From the NCBI GenBank assembly GCA_030562195.1, contig CM060203.1:5842208-5906207 (forward strand): a stretch of DNA of 64,000 bases, in the 5' to 3' direction. Under the pieces are notes generated by a model. The model made no database searches. It was given only the letters and a program-made list of their open reading frames with translations, and was not told the origin of the DNA. The translations under genes were made by a program, and so were the position numbers. Shown in pieces: positions 49,098-61,900 of the stretch. The stretch is from Nipponacmea schrenckii. Its lineage: Eukaryota > Mollusca > Gastropoda > Lottiidae. Each line of letters opens with the position of its first letter. Positions within the stretch are counted from its first letter, which is position 1.

Positions 49098-49234
49098 GAC
49101 ACGTGTTTCTGAAAAAAAAACCCTCATCAGGACGGCTAGTTGTAGAATTCCCAATATAAGATTAAATGTTAGTTAATTGACTAGAGCTCAGCTCGTGGTA
49201 GTGAAATATGTTTCTGATACACAATCATCATCAG
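49098..49234 (-). ncRNA. Two hammerhead-ribozyme-like motifs in tandem (about 105-bp spacing)
   Basis: Minus strand. The motif at 49234-49203 has CTGATGA, a perfect stem TGAT/ATCA around TGTGT, then GAAAC, then ATATTTC. The motif at 49130-49098 has CTGATGA, a poorer stem II, then GAAAC followed by ACGTGTC. There ACAC/GTGT forms stem III and C is the expected nucleotide before cleavage. The two conserved hammerhead core strands and, in one copy, the UC cleavage position are present. Each copy has one weak helix, and I could not find a convincing stem I. They are probably relics of a ribozyme-bearing retroelement. Confidence 0.45.
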
Positions 49235-49314
49235 GACAGCTAGTTTTAGAATAGAGGGATAACTTTCTAATGTTACATAGAGAAGGACTCACCGACCAGA
49301 TGGTGAACCATGGT

Positions 49315-49460
49315 CATTACATAAATTACGTGAAATGAATGGAGCTTTACGTCCTACTTTTCTACATCTGTATAGGCTAATGAATACAGGTAACGCCATG
49401 CAGTGTGCAATTAGAGAAATTTTGCCAGGACATCGGCACTAAACTGCTGTTTTTCGATTT
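49315..49460 (-). mobile_element. SINE body fragment, minus orientation
   Basis: On the minus strand: CCTCGACAGTCGGAAATCGA, CACACTGCATGGCGTTACCT, then GTAGAAAAGTAGGACGTAAA. This is the same family as 7035-7350. No tRNA head is seen. Confidence 0.55.
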
Positions 49461-49599
49461 CCGACTGTCGAGGAGAAAAGAGTTGGAGAAAGGATGGGAC
49501 ATGATGAAATTTTATGAACTTGAACAGTTAGTCTTTTTCTATCTTTAGTAATGACGAATCGTCAGCTAATAATAATAAAACTACTGTCTATTACCTAAT

Positions 49600-49767
49600 A
49601 TGGCACAGACCAGCCTAGCTTCGTCCAATAGCAAGACAGTATTTGAATCACAAGACAGGCTAGATAGATATATACCCAGCTCAGCGCGGTTAAACAAGAT
49701 AGTTAATAATAATACTGATATAGAAGAGGAGCAGACGACGATTCTAGGTTTTTTATCTGTGAAGTGA
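49600..49767 (+). other. Small open frame, 55 codons, possible leader exon
   Basis: ATG to TGA encoding MAQTSLASSNSKTVFESQDR and onward, with an acidic IEEEQTT near the end. About 90 bp downstream is AAG|GTATGT (49856), a good donor. It might be part of a 5' exon of the downstream ABC transporter or an independent microprotein. No homology is recognised, and chance is possible in AT-rich DNA. Confidence 0.2.
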
Positions 49768-51030
49768 ACATTGAATTAAAATTCAGACCACATATTGTGT
49801 GTTATAGTGTGGACTGGAATTAAACATTTATTTTTTTATTCATTCAATTTTTAAGGTATGTCTTCTTTATTTATCTTGTTACACTCAATGATCGATATTT
49901 ACAAGTCGTCCTATAATATGACTTTGAGTTTACCGGCTTCAATATATCACAAAAGAAGGGACCAATAAGTAGCGTAATAGAATAACAATTTTTATTTTCC
50001 CGTTATATGATATATCATTAATATCATTTCGGTTTTCGGGGTTTTGTTTTGAGGTTTTAATAAATTGATCGTTTTTTGTCAGGAGTCCTATATACTGACA
50101 CCGAGTTGACAGGCTTCCTAATAATAGAAATATAAATTGTTTTAATAGGGTAGTATCTCATGTCCATGCGTTGTTCTTTTCCCGTTATTTTCTTTATTTC
50201 ATTTCATTAGTTCAATGAGATACAGAACAGTTGAATATAAAACTCTCTAACTTGCGGACACCTACCCTGGCGACCCGGGCCTGCGCACCATACTATTTTA
50301 AGAGATTTTACTTGTGAGAAGAGAAAATGTCGGCGAAATATAGCCTACTTTATACCCAACTAATGCGGGATGTCGGAAGGGGTCGGAATCTTTCAGAGGA
50401 ATCAAGACACCGTATTCGTAATAAAATAAAAGTAAAGTTTCGATTAGGGTTCACCTATATATCTATAAATAGATGTGACGTCTAAACCGTCTTGACGCAC
50501 CTGAAAGGAAATCCCGCGAATATCCAAGTCCATAGTTACACTAAAACTGATTTGATGAAAACTGATTTTGACTGAATGTTTTACAGGTATTTTAATATTT
50601 AATTACTCCTGTGTTTTTGTGTCGTATTTATTATATCTTGTTGAATTGAATCGCTGGAGTTTACAATCTAAAGTGAGGCATTGAAAATTGTTAGATCTAG
50701 GTCTAGTTCTGTCGTGTCGATTTGTCTTTTCTAGAAATTTTTAGAAATAGATTAGGCCTATTATATAACGGTTAAACTAGAAACTAATTCGATTACATTT
50801 CATATCATTCTGTCACTAGTTAGTGAACTGTATTTAAAATATATATATATTAACAATGTAACAGAACACACGTTTTGTAATAAACAATGCAGCAAGTCAA
50901 GCTCAAGCCAAGGACGAAAGAAGTAAAGACAATTATTGATCCATACCCTGTAGTGTATGAAGCGTATGTAGTACATTATTAACTCAGGTTAATAACTAGG
51001 TTGAACACCTTTATTTTAATAACAAACCTT
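49768..51030. other. AT-rich sequence, no gene recognised
   Basis: Contains a GC-richer patch near 50265-50300 (CTGGCGACCCGGGCCTGCGC) that could belong to a promoter, but no supported promoter elements. No homologous ORF. Confidence 0.35.
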
Positions 51031-51038
51031 CTTATACC

Positions 51039-51424
51039 CAGGGGCGCGGGAACAAATTTCAGGTTGGGGGGGGGCAAACTATTTCAAAGTCAAAAAACTG
51101 TTATCATTCATATACCTTTATTTAAAAATTAATCGAATTTTGGGAGATAACTCAAAAGAATTAAGACAAAAATTATTATTTATTCAAATAATTTGATTGT
51201 GATAGAGAATCTTATATTATTTACCAGCTTCGAAGGTTAAAAAACCAAGGAAATTTACAAATATGGCCTTATGAGACAATTACATATTTAGGCTACCCGG
51301 TACATGTAATTATTTTATTTCATTTTTTTGGGGGGGGCAAAAGATATTTTTGCCCCCCAACAAAAATTTTTGGGGGGGCATTTGCCCCCCCTGCCCCCCT
51401 GCCCCCCCTGTTCCCGCGCCTATG
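51039..51424. mobile_element. hAT-like MITE, 386 bp, with 8-bp target duplication
   Basis: Termini CAGGGGCGCGGGAACA and TGTTCCCGCGCCTATG are inverted repeats with two mismatches. CTTATACC flanks both sides (51031-51038 and 51425-51432). An 8-bp duplication and a CA-starting terminus fit the hAT superfamily. The interior has G- and C-runs and no ORF. Confidence 0.8.
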
Positions 51425-51432
51425 CTTATACC

Positions 51433-52039
51433 TAGATAATTTATTTCAATTTCAAGTGTGGAACTAATTGTATCAATGAAAAATATAAAATTATCAATCT
51501 AGTTCTTTGGGCATAATAAAAACATTACCTTTTCCTGATGTGTGGGACATTATGATTTCGTGTAAAAACTAAACCTAAATTGAGGTATATTTTGTGCCCC
51601 TGGGCTAGCATTTATATATATTTATAATCTTTTGATAAATTATACTGGTACTGTACATAACAATAAAATGGGCCTAGATTAGGTCAGGTGTTGAATTGAG
51701 AAAGGTTTAATAAAGTAGGCTACAGGCCCCATTTTCTCCGTCAGGACCAGGTGATAGGAAGTATTTAGTTGTAACTGTGTCTAGAGGAAGTGAAATGAAT
51801 CACTAGTATTGTATTGATAATGTTCCTTGTTAGATTTGTTGAGATCATAACCTTGTGTTTGCTTGAACATAAAAAACTAGTTTCTTGTTAAACAGTTTAA
51901 AGAGATTATGTTCTATCTACAAACCTTAAAACCCACTCTAAATAAACATTAACAATAGTGTTACATTTAAACATTTACTCTCATACTACATAGATACATT
52001 GATAAACCTAGATACTGTACCAATTTAACAGAATCTATG
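51433..52039. other. AT-rich sequence, no gene recognised
   Basis: No recognisable coding or repeat feature. Confidence 0.35.
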
Positions 52040-52265
52040 TGGACTATCTGAAAGAGATGTAGAGTTGACCAACCTAAATACCAAATAAACATTATTAGCT
52101 ATGTGGACTCTCTGAAGGGGAGGTTGAGTTAGCAAACCTAAATATCAAATAAACATTATTAGCTATGTGGACTCTCTGAAAGGGATGTAGAGTTGACAAA
52201 CCTAATTCCAAATAAACATTATTAACAATGTGGACTCTCTGAAAGGGATGTTGAGTACTTATAAA
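52040..52265. repeat. About 62-bp tandem repeat, about 4 units
   Basis: Words ATGTGGACTCTCTGAAAGG and CAAATAAACATTATTAGC recur. One more divergent unit lies at 53160-53230. Confidence 0.75.
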
Positions 52266-53525
52266 TATTTTTTGGCAATGTGGACTCTATCTAAACTACA
52301 TCAGGTGTTCTAGTAGAATTGAGATATTTAATACTGAGATTTTATAGCTGACCAAGTTTCTAGTAGATTAAGATGACAAGTTTGTGATGATAATAATAGA
52401 GAGGTTTGTATTACAATATAAAACTTGTCAACCCTCATCTTCTCTAGTTACCTCTAGTTACAGTTCTTATTACCATTATAGATATAGGACAGAAAGAGGG
52501 AATATATAGGTCTGCAGGAAGGGGGAATATATAGGTCTTTATTAAAGTATGGAAGACCAAACAGCCCAATATTTACGTCTTTATTCTTAATCCTTAGTCT
52601 GTAATGAAAAACTAACACTGACAAACATGGCGTCCTGACCAAAAAAAGCATCCTGATGATAAATCTATCAATTTGCCGAGTAGCCAACTTAGCTACTGAG
52701 GTCCGAGGCAAGTCAGACCACCTGTTACAATGAACAAAAGAAAGATTCCAACATTAGACACTGTAGTCTGACTGTAGATGTGAATATTGTTTAGAATCAT
52801 AAATCTAAGATAGAATGAATGTAAAATGTAATCAAGATGACCAACTGATATTACCTGTATTAAATAAATTTATTGAACTTATTCTTATCTAATCTAACAA
52901 GAATACCGTCAAGCCTGGTTCGTTGATTTACGACAGTGTGTGTAAATATCACTGAACGTTATAAATGTTTCAATGTGTACATTATTCTAGTCTTCGTGGA
53001 TTAAAGTAAAAGTTTTGAAGTGTCTTGAAAACCTCTAAGAGATTTACAGGTATCCTACTATATAATATAAATATCATGTACATCATTTTGGCCTACTTAT
53101 ATCATATTTACTTATGTCCCTTTAGCAAGTTCTCGACCTTTCAAAAAAGCAATATTTGTTATGTGGAGTTGACAAACCTAAATACCAAATATACAATATT
53201 AGCTATGTAGACTCTCTGAAAGAAATATGACATCTTTTGTCTGAAGTAATAGAAGGTTTAGTTGAGGGATGTTGATTTGAAGTAATTGCCAGCCATGTCT
53301 GATAGAATCTTTAAATGACTATGACTAAGTAATTTTAGTTTATGGTGAAATTTTCATTCTCATAAAAAGTATATTTCTTTCTTGGTCAGTGCTTCCATTG
53401 AAAGTCATGTCAGTATTAAATGTCCAAGTGGGTTCTGGTTTAAAGAATATTTATTTTTCATCATATTAACAAAATCTAGGTTTACAAAAGGACAGCATGG
53501 TTTCAGAAACAAGCCATAGCTTATT
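52266..53525. other. AT-rich sequence, no gene recognised
   Basis: An 85-codon minus-strand open frame (52454-52711) has no recognisable similarity and is not accepted. Only the single repeat unit at 53160-53230 is notable. Confidence 0.35.
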
Positions 53526-53531
53526 TAAATA

Positions 53532-55817
53532 TTTTACGACTTTGTCGAAAACGTATTGTAATCGTTCGGATTATTACGTATTTCGACTTTGTCGAAAACG
53601 TATTGTAATCGTTCGGATTATTTTATTTTTTTTTTTTTTTTTTTTTTTTTAATTCTTGGATGAGTTTGCAGACAAACTGATAAAAGGTGCAGAAATTCTA
53701 AATCTACAGTTGATCTTAGAATGATTTCTATTATCAAATAAAACAAAACCGGAAGTTCTATCTCTGACAGGAAGTGAGAACCGGAAGTTCAGGTTTTTTT
53801 GCTTTAGCAAGTTTATTTTCAGTTCGATTTTGACCGGATTTTCAGATTTGAAAACTTCAATGTATTTGTCAACTAACAATTATAGGTTTTATGCAATTAG
53901 GTTAAATATTTTACCCACGATTTGCAATTCAATATTCAAGGGTCATCGGCAAAAATTTCAGACCGTGATTTCTCCTTTAATATAAATGGTAAAATTTTGA
54001 AACTTTACCAGTTGATAGGCGATATGTTTATAATTTTTGAAAAAATGTGAAAAAAAAATTCCACTTCCGGTTTAGCCTCAAATGACGTAATTACGTAACT
54101 TCCGGTCTATAACTGCTAGGTGAAAAGTGAAAACTGTTTTATAAATAACTTGTCAATAGTAATTGATTTGACCTAAATAATTAGGTCAAGCTGCCATATC
54201 GGCCGCCATTTTGAATTTTCGTTACAATTCTTAAATCCGAAATTCAGACACTACTGATAGACCGATTTTGATGAAATTTAGCACATAGATACAATGGAAC
54301 ATTATCTACCTTTTCTTGGAGACCGATTTTCAAATTTCGTATTTTCTTTCGAATTATTTAAATTTCGATTTTTTCAAAATTAGGTCACTTTAACGGGTAC
54401 GGAAGGTGTGACCCACTTAATCTATGACCTTGAAAATTAGGTCAAATAATATTCAATATATTGTCTACGAGTAGATATTTTTTAATTTGGCTTACTTAAA
54501 AAATTCATAGAGATAAGTGTACTTAAATACAGCAAAAATTGATAATTTTCATATTTTCGCCATCATTAACCGTTACGGAAGGTGTGACCTAATTATTTTA
54601 TGACTTTGAAAACTAGGTCAAATGATATTCAATATATTGTCTAGATGTAGGTAATTGCAACTTTAGCCTATATAATATTTTAAGGCTCTCGAAATACGTT
54701 CATAATTGTAAGCAATTCTAGTTTTGTTTATTTTTTTTTTTTTTTGTAATTCTTGGATGAGTTTGCAGACAAACTGGTAAAAGGTGCAGAAATTCTAAAT
54801 CTACAGTTGATCTTAGAATGATTTCTATTATCAAATAAAACAAAACCGGAAGTTCTATCTCTGACAGGAAGTGAGAACCGGAAGTTCAGGTTTTTTTGCT
54901 TTAGCAAGTTTATTTTCAGTTCGATTTTGACCAGATTTTCAGATTTGAAAACTTCAATGTATTTGTCAACTAACAATTATAGGTTTTATGCAATTAGGTT
55001 AAATATTTTACCCACGATTTGCAATTCAATATTCAAGGGTCATCGGCAAAAATTTCAGACCGTGATTTCTCCTTTAATATAAATGGTAAAATTTTGAAAC
55101 TTTACCAGTTGATAGGCGATATGTTTATAATTTTTGAAAAAATGTGAAAAAAAAATTCCACTTCCGGTTTAGCCTCAAATGACGTAATTGCGTAACTTCC
55201 GGTCTATAAGTGCTAGGTGAAAAGTGAAAACTGTTTTATAAATAACTTGTCAATAGTAATTGATTTGACCTAAATAATTAGGTCAAGCTGCCATATCGGC
55301 CGCCATTTTGAATTTTTGTTACAATTCTTAAATCCGAAATTCAGACACTACTGATAGACCGATTTTGATGAAATTTAGCACATAGATACAATGGATCATT
55401 ATCTACCTTTTCTTGGAGACCGATTTTCAAATTTCGTATTTTCTTTTGAATTATTTAAATTTCGATTTTTTCAAAATTAGGTCACTTTAACGGGTACGGA
55501 AGGTGTGACCCACTTAATCTATGACCTTGAAAATTAGGTCAAATAATATTCAATATATTGTCTACGAGTAGATATTTTTTAATTTGGCTTACTTAAAAAA
55601 TTCATAGAGATAAGTGTACTTAAATACAGCAAAAATTGATAATTTTCATATTTTCGCCATCATTAACCGTTACGGAAGGTGTGACCTAATTATTTTATGA
55701 CTTTGAAAACTAGGTCAAATGATATTCAATATATTGTCTAGATGTAGGTAATTGCAAATTTAGCCTATATAATATTTTAAGGCTCTCGAAATACGTTCAT
55801 AATTGTAAGCAATTCTA
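53532..55817. repeat. 1.09-kb repeat in direct tandem (two copies)
   Basis: Copy 1 is about 53625-54719 and copy 2 about 54720-55817. Each opens with a poly(T) run followed by AATTCTTGGATGAGTTTGCA and closes with AATTGTAAGCAATTCTAG. Preceding copy 1 is a short tandem pair TTTCGACTTTGTCGAAAACG. Copies differ at only a few bases by eye. A 76-codon minus-strand frame is kept in both (MLVDKYIEVFKSEN start), without known homology. Within each copy a smaller pair of units (ACGGAAGGTGTGACC plus TTCAATATATTGTCTA) repeats. Confidence 0.8.
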
Positions 55818-56827
55818 GTTAAATATGTTACCACTAATAATCAACTTAATACATCTTTTTTAATTGATATATAATGCTAGTACAGGCAGTGAGAAGAGTT
55901 AGATATCCCTGACAATAACATTAGAGGTTAAATATTTACATTTACAAAGGATTTTAAGGTAACAGTGTGGGTGGAGTATTAATAAGCCAAGCTAGAGGAT
56001 GTAATGAATAGTAGAATATAAGTTTAAACCCTTCAGTTAATATTGAATGAATTGTATTTTATGTAGATAACAATTTGACCTATATTTGGTAAGGTCATAT
56101 AGTAATTGACTGAAGGGAGTTAGATGAGGTGATTTGAAAGTATTTCTAATCTAAATAAAGAGAAGATAGCTGTTAGCTAGTTAGATATGGTAGATTACAG
56201 TGAGTGGTGAAATAACTCAAGGAGAAGTAAGAGTTACCTGTAATTACTATATAGTTAAATAGTCTTGAATACCTAGGTTAATAACAGGTACTTGGTAGGT
56301 ACCAGGCATTATTACCTTTCTATCTTTTTATATAAAATAAGAATTTTTTTTAGCAAACTTTATTTCTGCGACTGTCATGAAATAAATTATAAACAGTAAA
56401 GTTAATAATATTCAATTCTATACAAAGTTTCAATGATTTATTTAATAATACAGATTCAATATTGACTATTTTATACATTTTAAACTAATTTAAATAAAAT
56501 ATAACAATGACAATATCTGAAAAAAAGCAATGAAAATCTATTAGCTATACTAAGGCAATCTCTTTATATTTGCTTCTTAAATTTGAATTTATTGTGTGGA
56601 TTTTTGTCTCTTTTATTGGTCTAAGGACCTTGATAGCTATGGAAATAAAAAATTAAAAACTTTATTTGATTTCAGCAGTGTTATGAGGAGTAGAAATATT
56701 GAATTTAAAGAAATAGGTTCACCATCTGTTAGGCTCAAAATTCTTTAGACTGAAAAACTCATATATAATAGAAGTAAAGAGTAAATATTTTTATACTGTT
56801 TATAAGACATATAGACATAGATGTAGA
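55818..56827. other. AT-rich sequence, no gene recognised
   Basis: No feature supported beyond general AT richness. Confidence 0.35.
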
Positions 56828-57657
56828 TAAAGAAGCACAAACTATATGGATATACTATATCTGATATTTATTACCTCAACGTTTCACATGCTCATACAGG
56901 CAGCGTTATCAAGAGAATTAAATAATATAACAAGTTTAACAATATATATAGACAAATAATGAGTAACAATCATACATGGAACAATAATGGCTTAGGACAT
57001 CAAATAACAGAGATTAAAGAATTAACAATATAGTGAATAGACATTAAAGGGTACCAATTGATTAGAGTTGAATAATTAGATAGGAAACCATTATATTATG
57101 ATAAGACTGAGTTAATTAATTCATTCCATGCAGTAGGGATGTAATAACCTGTATCACGATTCAGTTCTGGCTTGTGTCGTTTTATCTCAATGGCTTCTCT
57201 TAGCTTTCGGTTCTTCCAGTTGTTTTGATGTTTTGATAGGAGTTTAACTTGATTCCATCTAATTCTGTGACGCCTGTCTTTTAGGTAATGTTCTGCTATC
57301 GCCGATTCTTCTGGTTTACGGTTGTTGCACGCAGTCATATGTTCTGTTATTCTGACTGATATAGGTCTTGATGTCTCTCCAATATACGATTTCTTGCAAC
57401 TACAATCTACCTTGTAAATAACACCTTTTGGATCTGGGTTGATTTCTTCTCTGCGGCCTTCTGCGTGTAATAACGTTTTCAATGATGTCCTAAGCCATTA
57501 TTGTTCCATGTATGATTGTTACTCATTATTTGTCTATATATATTGTTAAACTTGTTATATTATTTAATTCTCTTGATAACGCTGCCTGTATGAGCATGTG
57601 AAACGTTGAGGTAATAAATATCAGATATAGTATATCCATATAGTTTGTGCTTCTTTA
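56828..57657 (-). mobile_element. Penelope-like retroelement fragment between 175-bp inverted arms
   Basis: Left arm 56828-57002 and right arm 57483-57657 are inverted copies, matching throughout by eye. The 480 bp between them encode a GIY-YIG endonuclease on the minus strand. Each arm holds CTGTATGAGCATGTGAAACG, a motif related to the hammerhead-like sequences of Penelope pseudo-LTRs (known for the family; divergent here). Inverted, partially duplicated ends are typical of Penelope insertions. The reverse transcriptase is missing. Confidence 0.75.
57096..57482 (-). CDS. GIY-YIG endonuclease domain of a Penelope-like element (fragment)
   Basis: 128 codons, ending at a TAA just before the left arm. 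Motifs: GVIYKVDCSCKKSYIGETSR (GIY and YIG blocks, residues 20-39), R44 in ISVRITEHM, SAIAEH at 60-65, REAIEI at 95-100, and ELNRDTGYYIP near the C-terminus. This is the usual end of Penelope polyproteins, where the endonuclease nicks target DNA to prime reverse transcription. The ATG is fortuitous: upstream RT sequence has been replaced by the inverted arm, so this is the C-terminal part of a once longer protein. Confidence 0.85.
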   Translation of the reverse strand: MKTLLHAEGRREEINPDPKGVIYKVDCSCKKSYIGETSRPISVRITEHMTACNNRKPEESAIAEHYLKDRRHRIRWNQVKLLSKHQNNWKNRKLREAIEIKRHKPELNRDTGYYIPTAWNELINSVLS

Positions 57658-58890
57658 AATATTTTTAGTTTTCAATATTTTTGAAGGAATTTTGTGATTT
57701 TCATGCACTTCTAGTTCTATTGAAGACTACTTATATATATACAAGATCCAAATCAACCCCTATTGATTGTATATTTGATTTAACCTGATTGTTTAATATC
57801 AAGGGTGATATAATATCTGTGAATATTTTGGTTGCTATGGTAATATTGATAATGAAATATTTCCATTTGAATCAGCTGTATTTTAATGATGACTCAACAG
57901 TTTAAACTTCTTTATACTCCAAATACAGAGAGGTGTAGTGTTTTTTTAGTAGAATATTTTTAAATAAAGTTCAGAAATAAATTTTACAGTATAAGTGTTA
58001 GATGGCGATGAGAACAAAGTCTCATAAAAGCACTGGCCAGGGTCAGAGAGTAAAGATAGATCTAAAGTATTATATGAAACAAAACTTATTGACTGAGCAA
58101 GTCACAAGTTTTGTCAGTACTGTTAAATTTAGAATGTCTTTATGTTGATAAAAATATTAACATTGCCTTAAAAAATTCTTTTTATAGAGGAAAATTTCAG
58201 ACAAAAATCAGGACTTTATTAGCTTCAAATTTCTGAGAGAGAAATGTGTTTCTTTTCAATGTAAACTTACAAAAAATAATTATTGTTTCAATGCAAAGAA
58301 TTTGAATGCTATACATTCAAGACATTTAAAAAGATTGTTAACAAAATTTATGTGTATTTGGGCAACTGATATTATTATTTTACACCATTCCAATTTCCAA
58401 TCAGTTGTCTGTGGTTCCTGCAATTCCGATAAACAAAATTTTTGTTGATGTTAATATTCATTAATATTCACAAAGAGCTTATTGATAAATATGTACTTTA
58501 TAGCCATAAAGGACATCATAAAACACTTACTTTTAGTAGAAACTGTAAGAGCCAAAGACATCTGATTGAAAATTAGAATGGTGTACAATATTGCTATCAG
58601 TGTCCCTGATGATAGATAAAAAAATTTCACAAAACTCTTTACAAGGAAAACAAGATCTATTAATAAAAATCCAAATTAAAAATAAAATCAAGGTTCGAAA
58701 CCCTGTCGGGTCTCAGCCAATTTTCAGCACTAGAATCTGTGCTATACCAAGAAAGTGTTATCCCAATAACGAAAATATAGTTGCAACACCACTTTCTAAA
58801 TAACATCGTATCATCTCAAAATCAAGGTATAGTTGTATAAGATTATAATTAGTTAAATTGTTGTATAAGATTTATCTGTGTCTATTTACA
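57658..58890. other. AT-rich sequence upstream of the ABC transporter
   Basis: No gene recognised. TATTTACAG|GTTAG at about 58882-58896 is a plausible acceptor for the exon containing the ABCB start codon, implying an untranslated first exon further upstream. Confidence 0.4.
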
Positions 58891-58987
58891 GGTTAGATAC
58901 CACACCAGTCCATGTACCGGTATAGAATTGTCAGATTAACAGGATTAAGATAATCTGGTATTAACAGGATTAAGATAATCTGGCAAT

Positions 58988-61900
58988 ATGCCTGGTAACT
59001 CATACGAATTAAACCAAAGTAACAAGCCTCAACAGAACACCAATATGAGTGGTAAGTTTAGTTTGTAAATCAGAACCTTGATCATTATTCAGTGGGTGTA
59101 AAACTCCATTTAGTTTTATCTCAGTTAATTCATTCCCTGTTTTTAAATTAACCTATCACTACCATGCGTGTAGTAGGTAAGATATTATGTTAATTTGTTA
59201 TGGATGTAAAACTTCATTTTATTTGCCTACATGAAGAAAGTTATAATATTGTTGACAAATGTCTGTAAATCGAGCCTTTAAAACAGTATTTATCTAGAAT
59301 TATCTGTGTTTATAGAAATAAAAAGTAAAAATTCCTTGTTTAAAGTATTTTAAAAGGAATTTTATTCATTCTCTGATCAGGTATCTAATTTAACCCTGGG
59401 ATTTCATCATATCAGAATAATCGCAGCCAAAAACATCTTTATTTTAATTCATCTTTAAATTTTAATATTTGATATAAATTCCCAGTCATGTTTGAAACTT
59501 CTCCGACTTTTCTCATCTAAAAATACGACAACTATTTCTACTATTTAAAGAGTCGAGGAGAACTATTTAATTATATCTATATTTGGAGTTAATTCGGGCG
59601 TCGGCAACATGATTTTTAAAAAAGCTGAGACACAATTATATATTTTTCATTATAAAATGACTCCCAAGATTTTATATTTAAACATTGAAGTTGACATGAC
59701 CAGTAGACATAGATGTATGGTGGGTATGGGGGCCAATATATATATTTTTTCAAATATGAAATGACCCCCTAAGTTATCATATTGTTACCTTTAAACCTGA
59801 CTGTTCTACAGCCTTATATAGAATTACAACCTATATTTTACACTTAACTGACTTTCTATAGCCCCATACACACACACATATATATTTACTGTTTGTCCTT
59901 GATTTACATACCTTTGAATGTCCTTGACAAATACACCTTATTAGGATATTTTTACATCAGTGGTGAATATAAACTATAAATAGATATTAAAACATAGGGT
60001 ATACAGTAATATTAATTATTGAATACCTATATACACAACTTCTTCACATAAATTCATTGGTGTTTACAATAATTATATATCACTGTATGTTGAATACATG
60101 CTTTGCTACTTGTATTATACCTCAATATCTGCCTATATTCAGGCCTCAGATAGGTATTTAACAAGTTGTCATCTGGGGTAGAGACAGAATATACTAGACC
60201 CCTGACTTTATACCGCCCCACAACTTATATATCTATCTAGCTATCAGAGGCTGGAATAAAGGTAAAAGTTGGTGAATGAAGGTTTAATTCAACATCTTGA
60301 TAATCTTCAAGAATTATTTATTGGAAGAAGTTGGGAAGTTTTTGTTATTTTACCTGTCTGAAACCATTCATCTAATCATCTTCTGCTTTTGCAACTTTGA
60401 TCTAATTATGCTGTGGTTCTAAAAGATTGTAAACTGTAAATTTGAAAGTTTACTGATTGTATTTTTAGGTAACGGAAAGATAACTCCAAGAGACCACCCA
60501 GTCGATATGAACGGTACGTATTCACAGTTTATATTTGTAAATCATACACTTTTATTATTTCTTCAATTGATATTATCACTTTAATATCAACTTTACCAAT
60601 ATTAACATTTCTACTATCACACCCTTCAATAAACCTGGACTTTCTACAGGCCTTCCATTAATTCTAAAGGTTATTTTAGGTCATGCCAATTCTAAGGACA
60701 GCGAGACAGTTGAGGTGAAGAATGGCAAGAAAGATGAACCACAGAAATTAATTGGTGCCATGACAATGGTAAGTATAGGTTTATCATCATTTTATTCTTC
60801 AGCGGATGGGGGAGGGACGGGTTCATCTAGAACTTGTTTACAGTCACAAAATATAAAACGCTGTAAAATTGAGAGCGTAGAACAAATTTGGGGCACTTGT
60901 ATAAATTTACTTCATTTTTATGAAGTTTATACAAATCAATAATACATATTTGTAGATTATGTATATTTTTGTATTAATCATTGTGTATAATGTATTTCTA
61001 TTTGTAAATACTGTATATATATTTCTATTTGTAAATACTGTATATATATTTCTATTTGTAAATACTGTATATTTTGTAGTTCCGATATGCTGATTGTATT
61101 GATAGAATATTAATGATAGTGGGAAGTCTAGCTGCTATGATACATGGGGCTGCCTTTCCTGTTATGATAATAGTATTTGGTGATATGATAGATCTGTTTG
61201 TTAACAGTGGAATAGGGTCCTTCCTGTATTTACCGAACGTTCAGGCGTTTATAGCTGCCTTTAATATAAGCCAAGATGCTGTAATATCAGATCAGGCTGT
61301 TTTACTGTGAGTAGTTTCAATAATCTTCTATTTATAATCGGTCTATTGGTTTAAAAGTTAGTTTGGAATAGCAGTCATTAAAAATACAAGAGTGTTTATG
61401 TAATGTTCTTCAAAAATCTACAAAAAAGATTAGCATTATTATGTAATTGTTGTTGTTATGAATAATAATAATAATAATTATCAATATTAACTAAGATATA
61501 TGGATATACTACTTCTTATTTTATATTATATATCTTAGTTTTAAAATGTAATATTCCTACTTCTATATGTCTTATAAACAATATTATTATCATTATATAA
61601 TTTGGTGTTTCTACTCCAGGAACCCCCTCCGGTGCTTACAGTTGATGAATTTTACAGCAGGAGACACGACTTGTGATACTTACTATGCTTCATTAACTAC
61701 TGAATTACTAACAAAGATGGAATTATACGCTATTTACTTTTGTGGTAAGTCTCATTTACTCACCATTTCACACTTAATAATTCATATATATATTCCAGAA
61801 TTGGACGGCTCATATCATAAGTAGAGATATTCTATTGATCGGGAAATATACCAGTTTGTCTCTAAGTAATTAGAGATTAGGGTGATTGAAAGTAACTAGT

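Noticed and set aside
52454..52711. 85-codon minus-strand frame
   Set aside because: No recognisable similarity or splice context; expected by chance.
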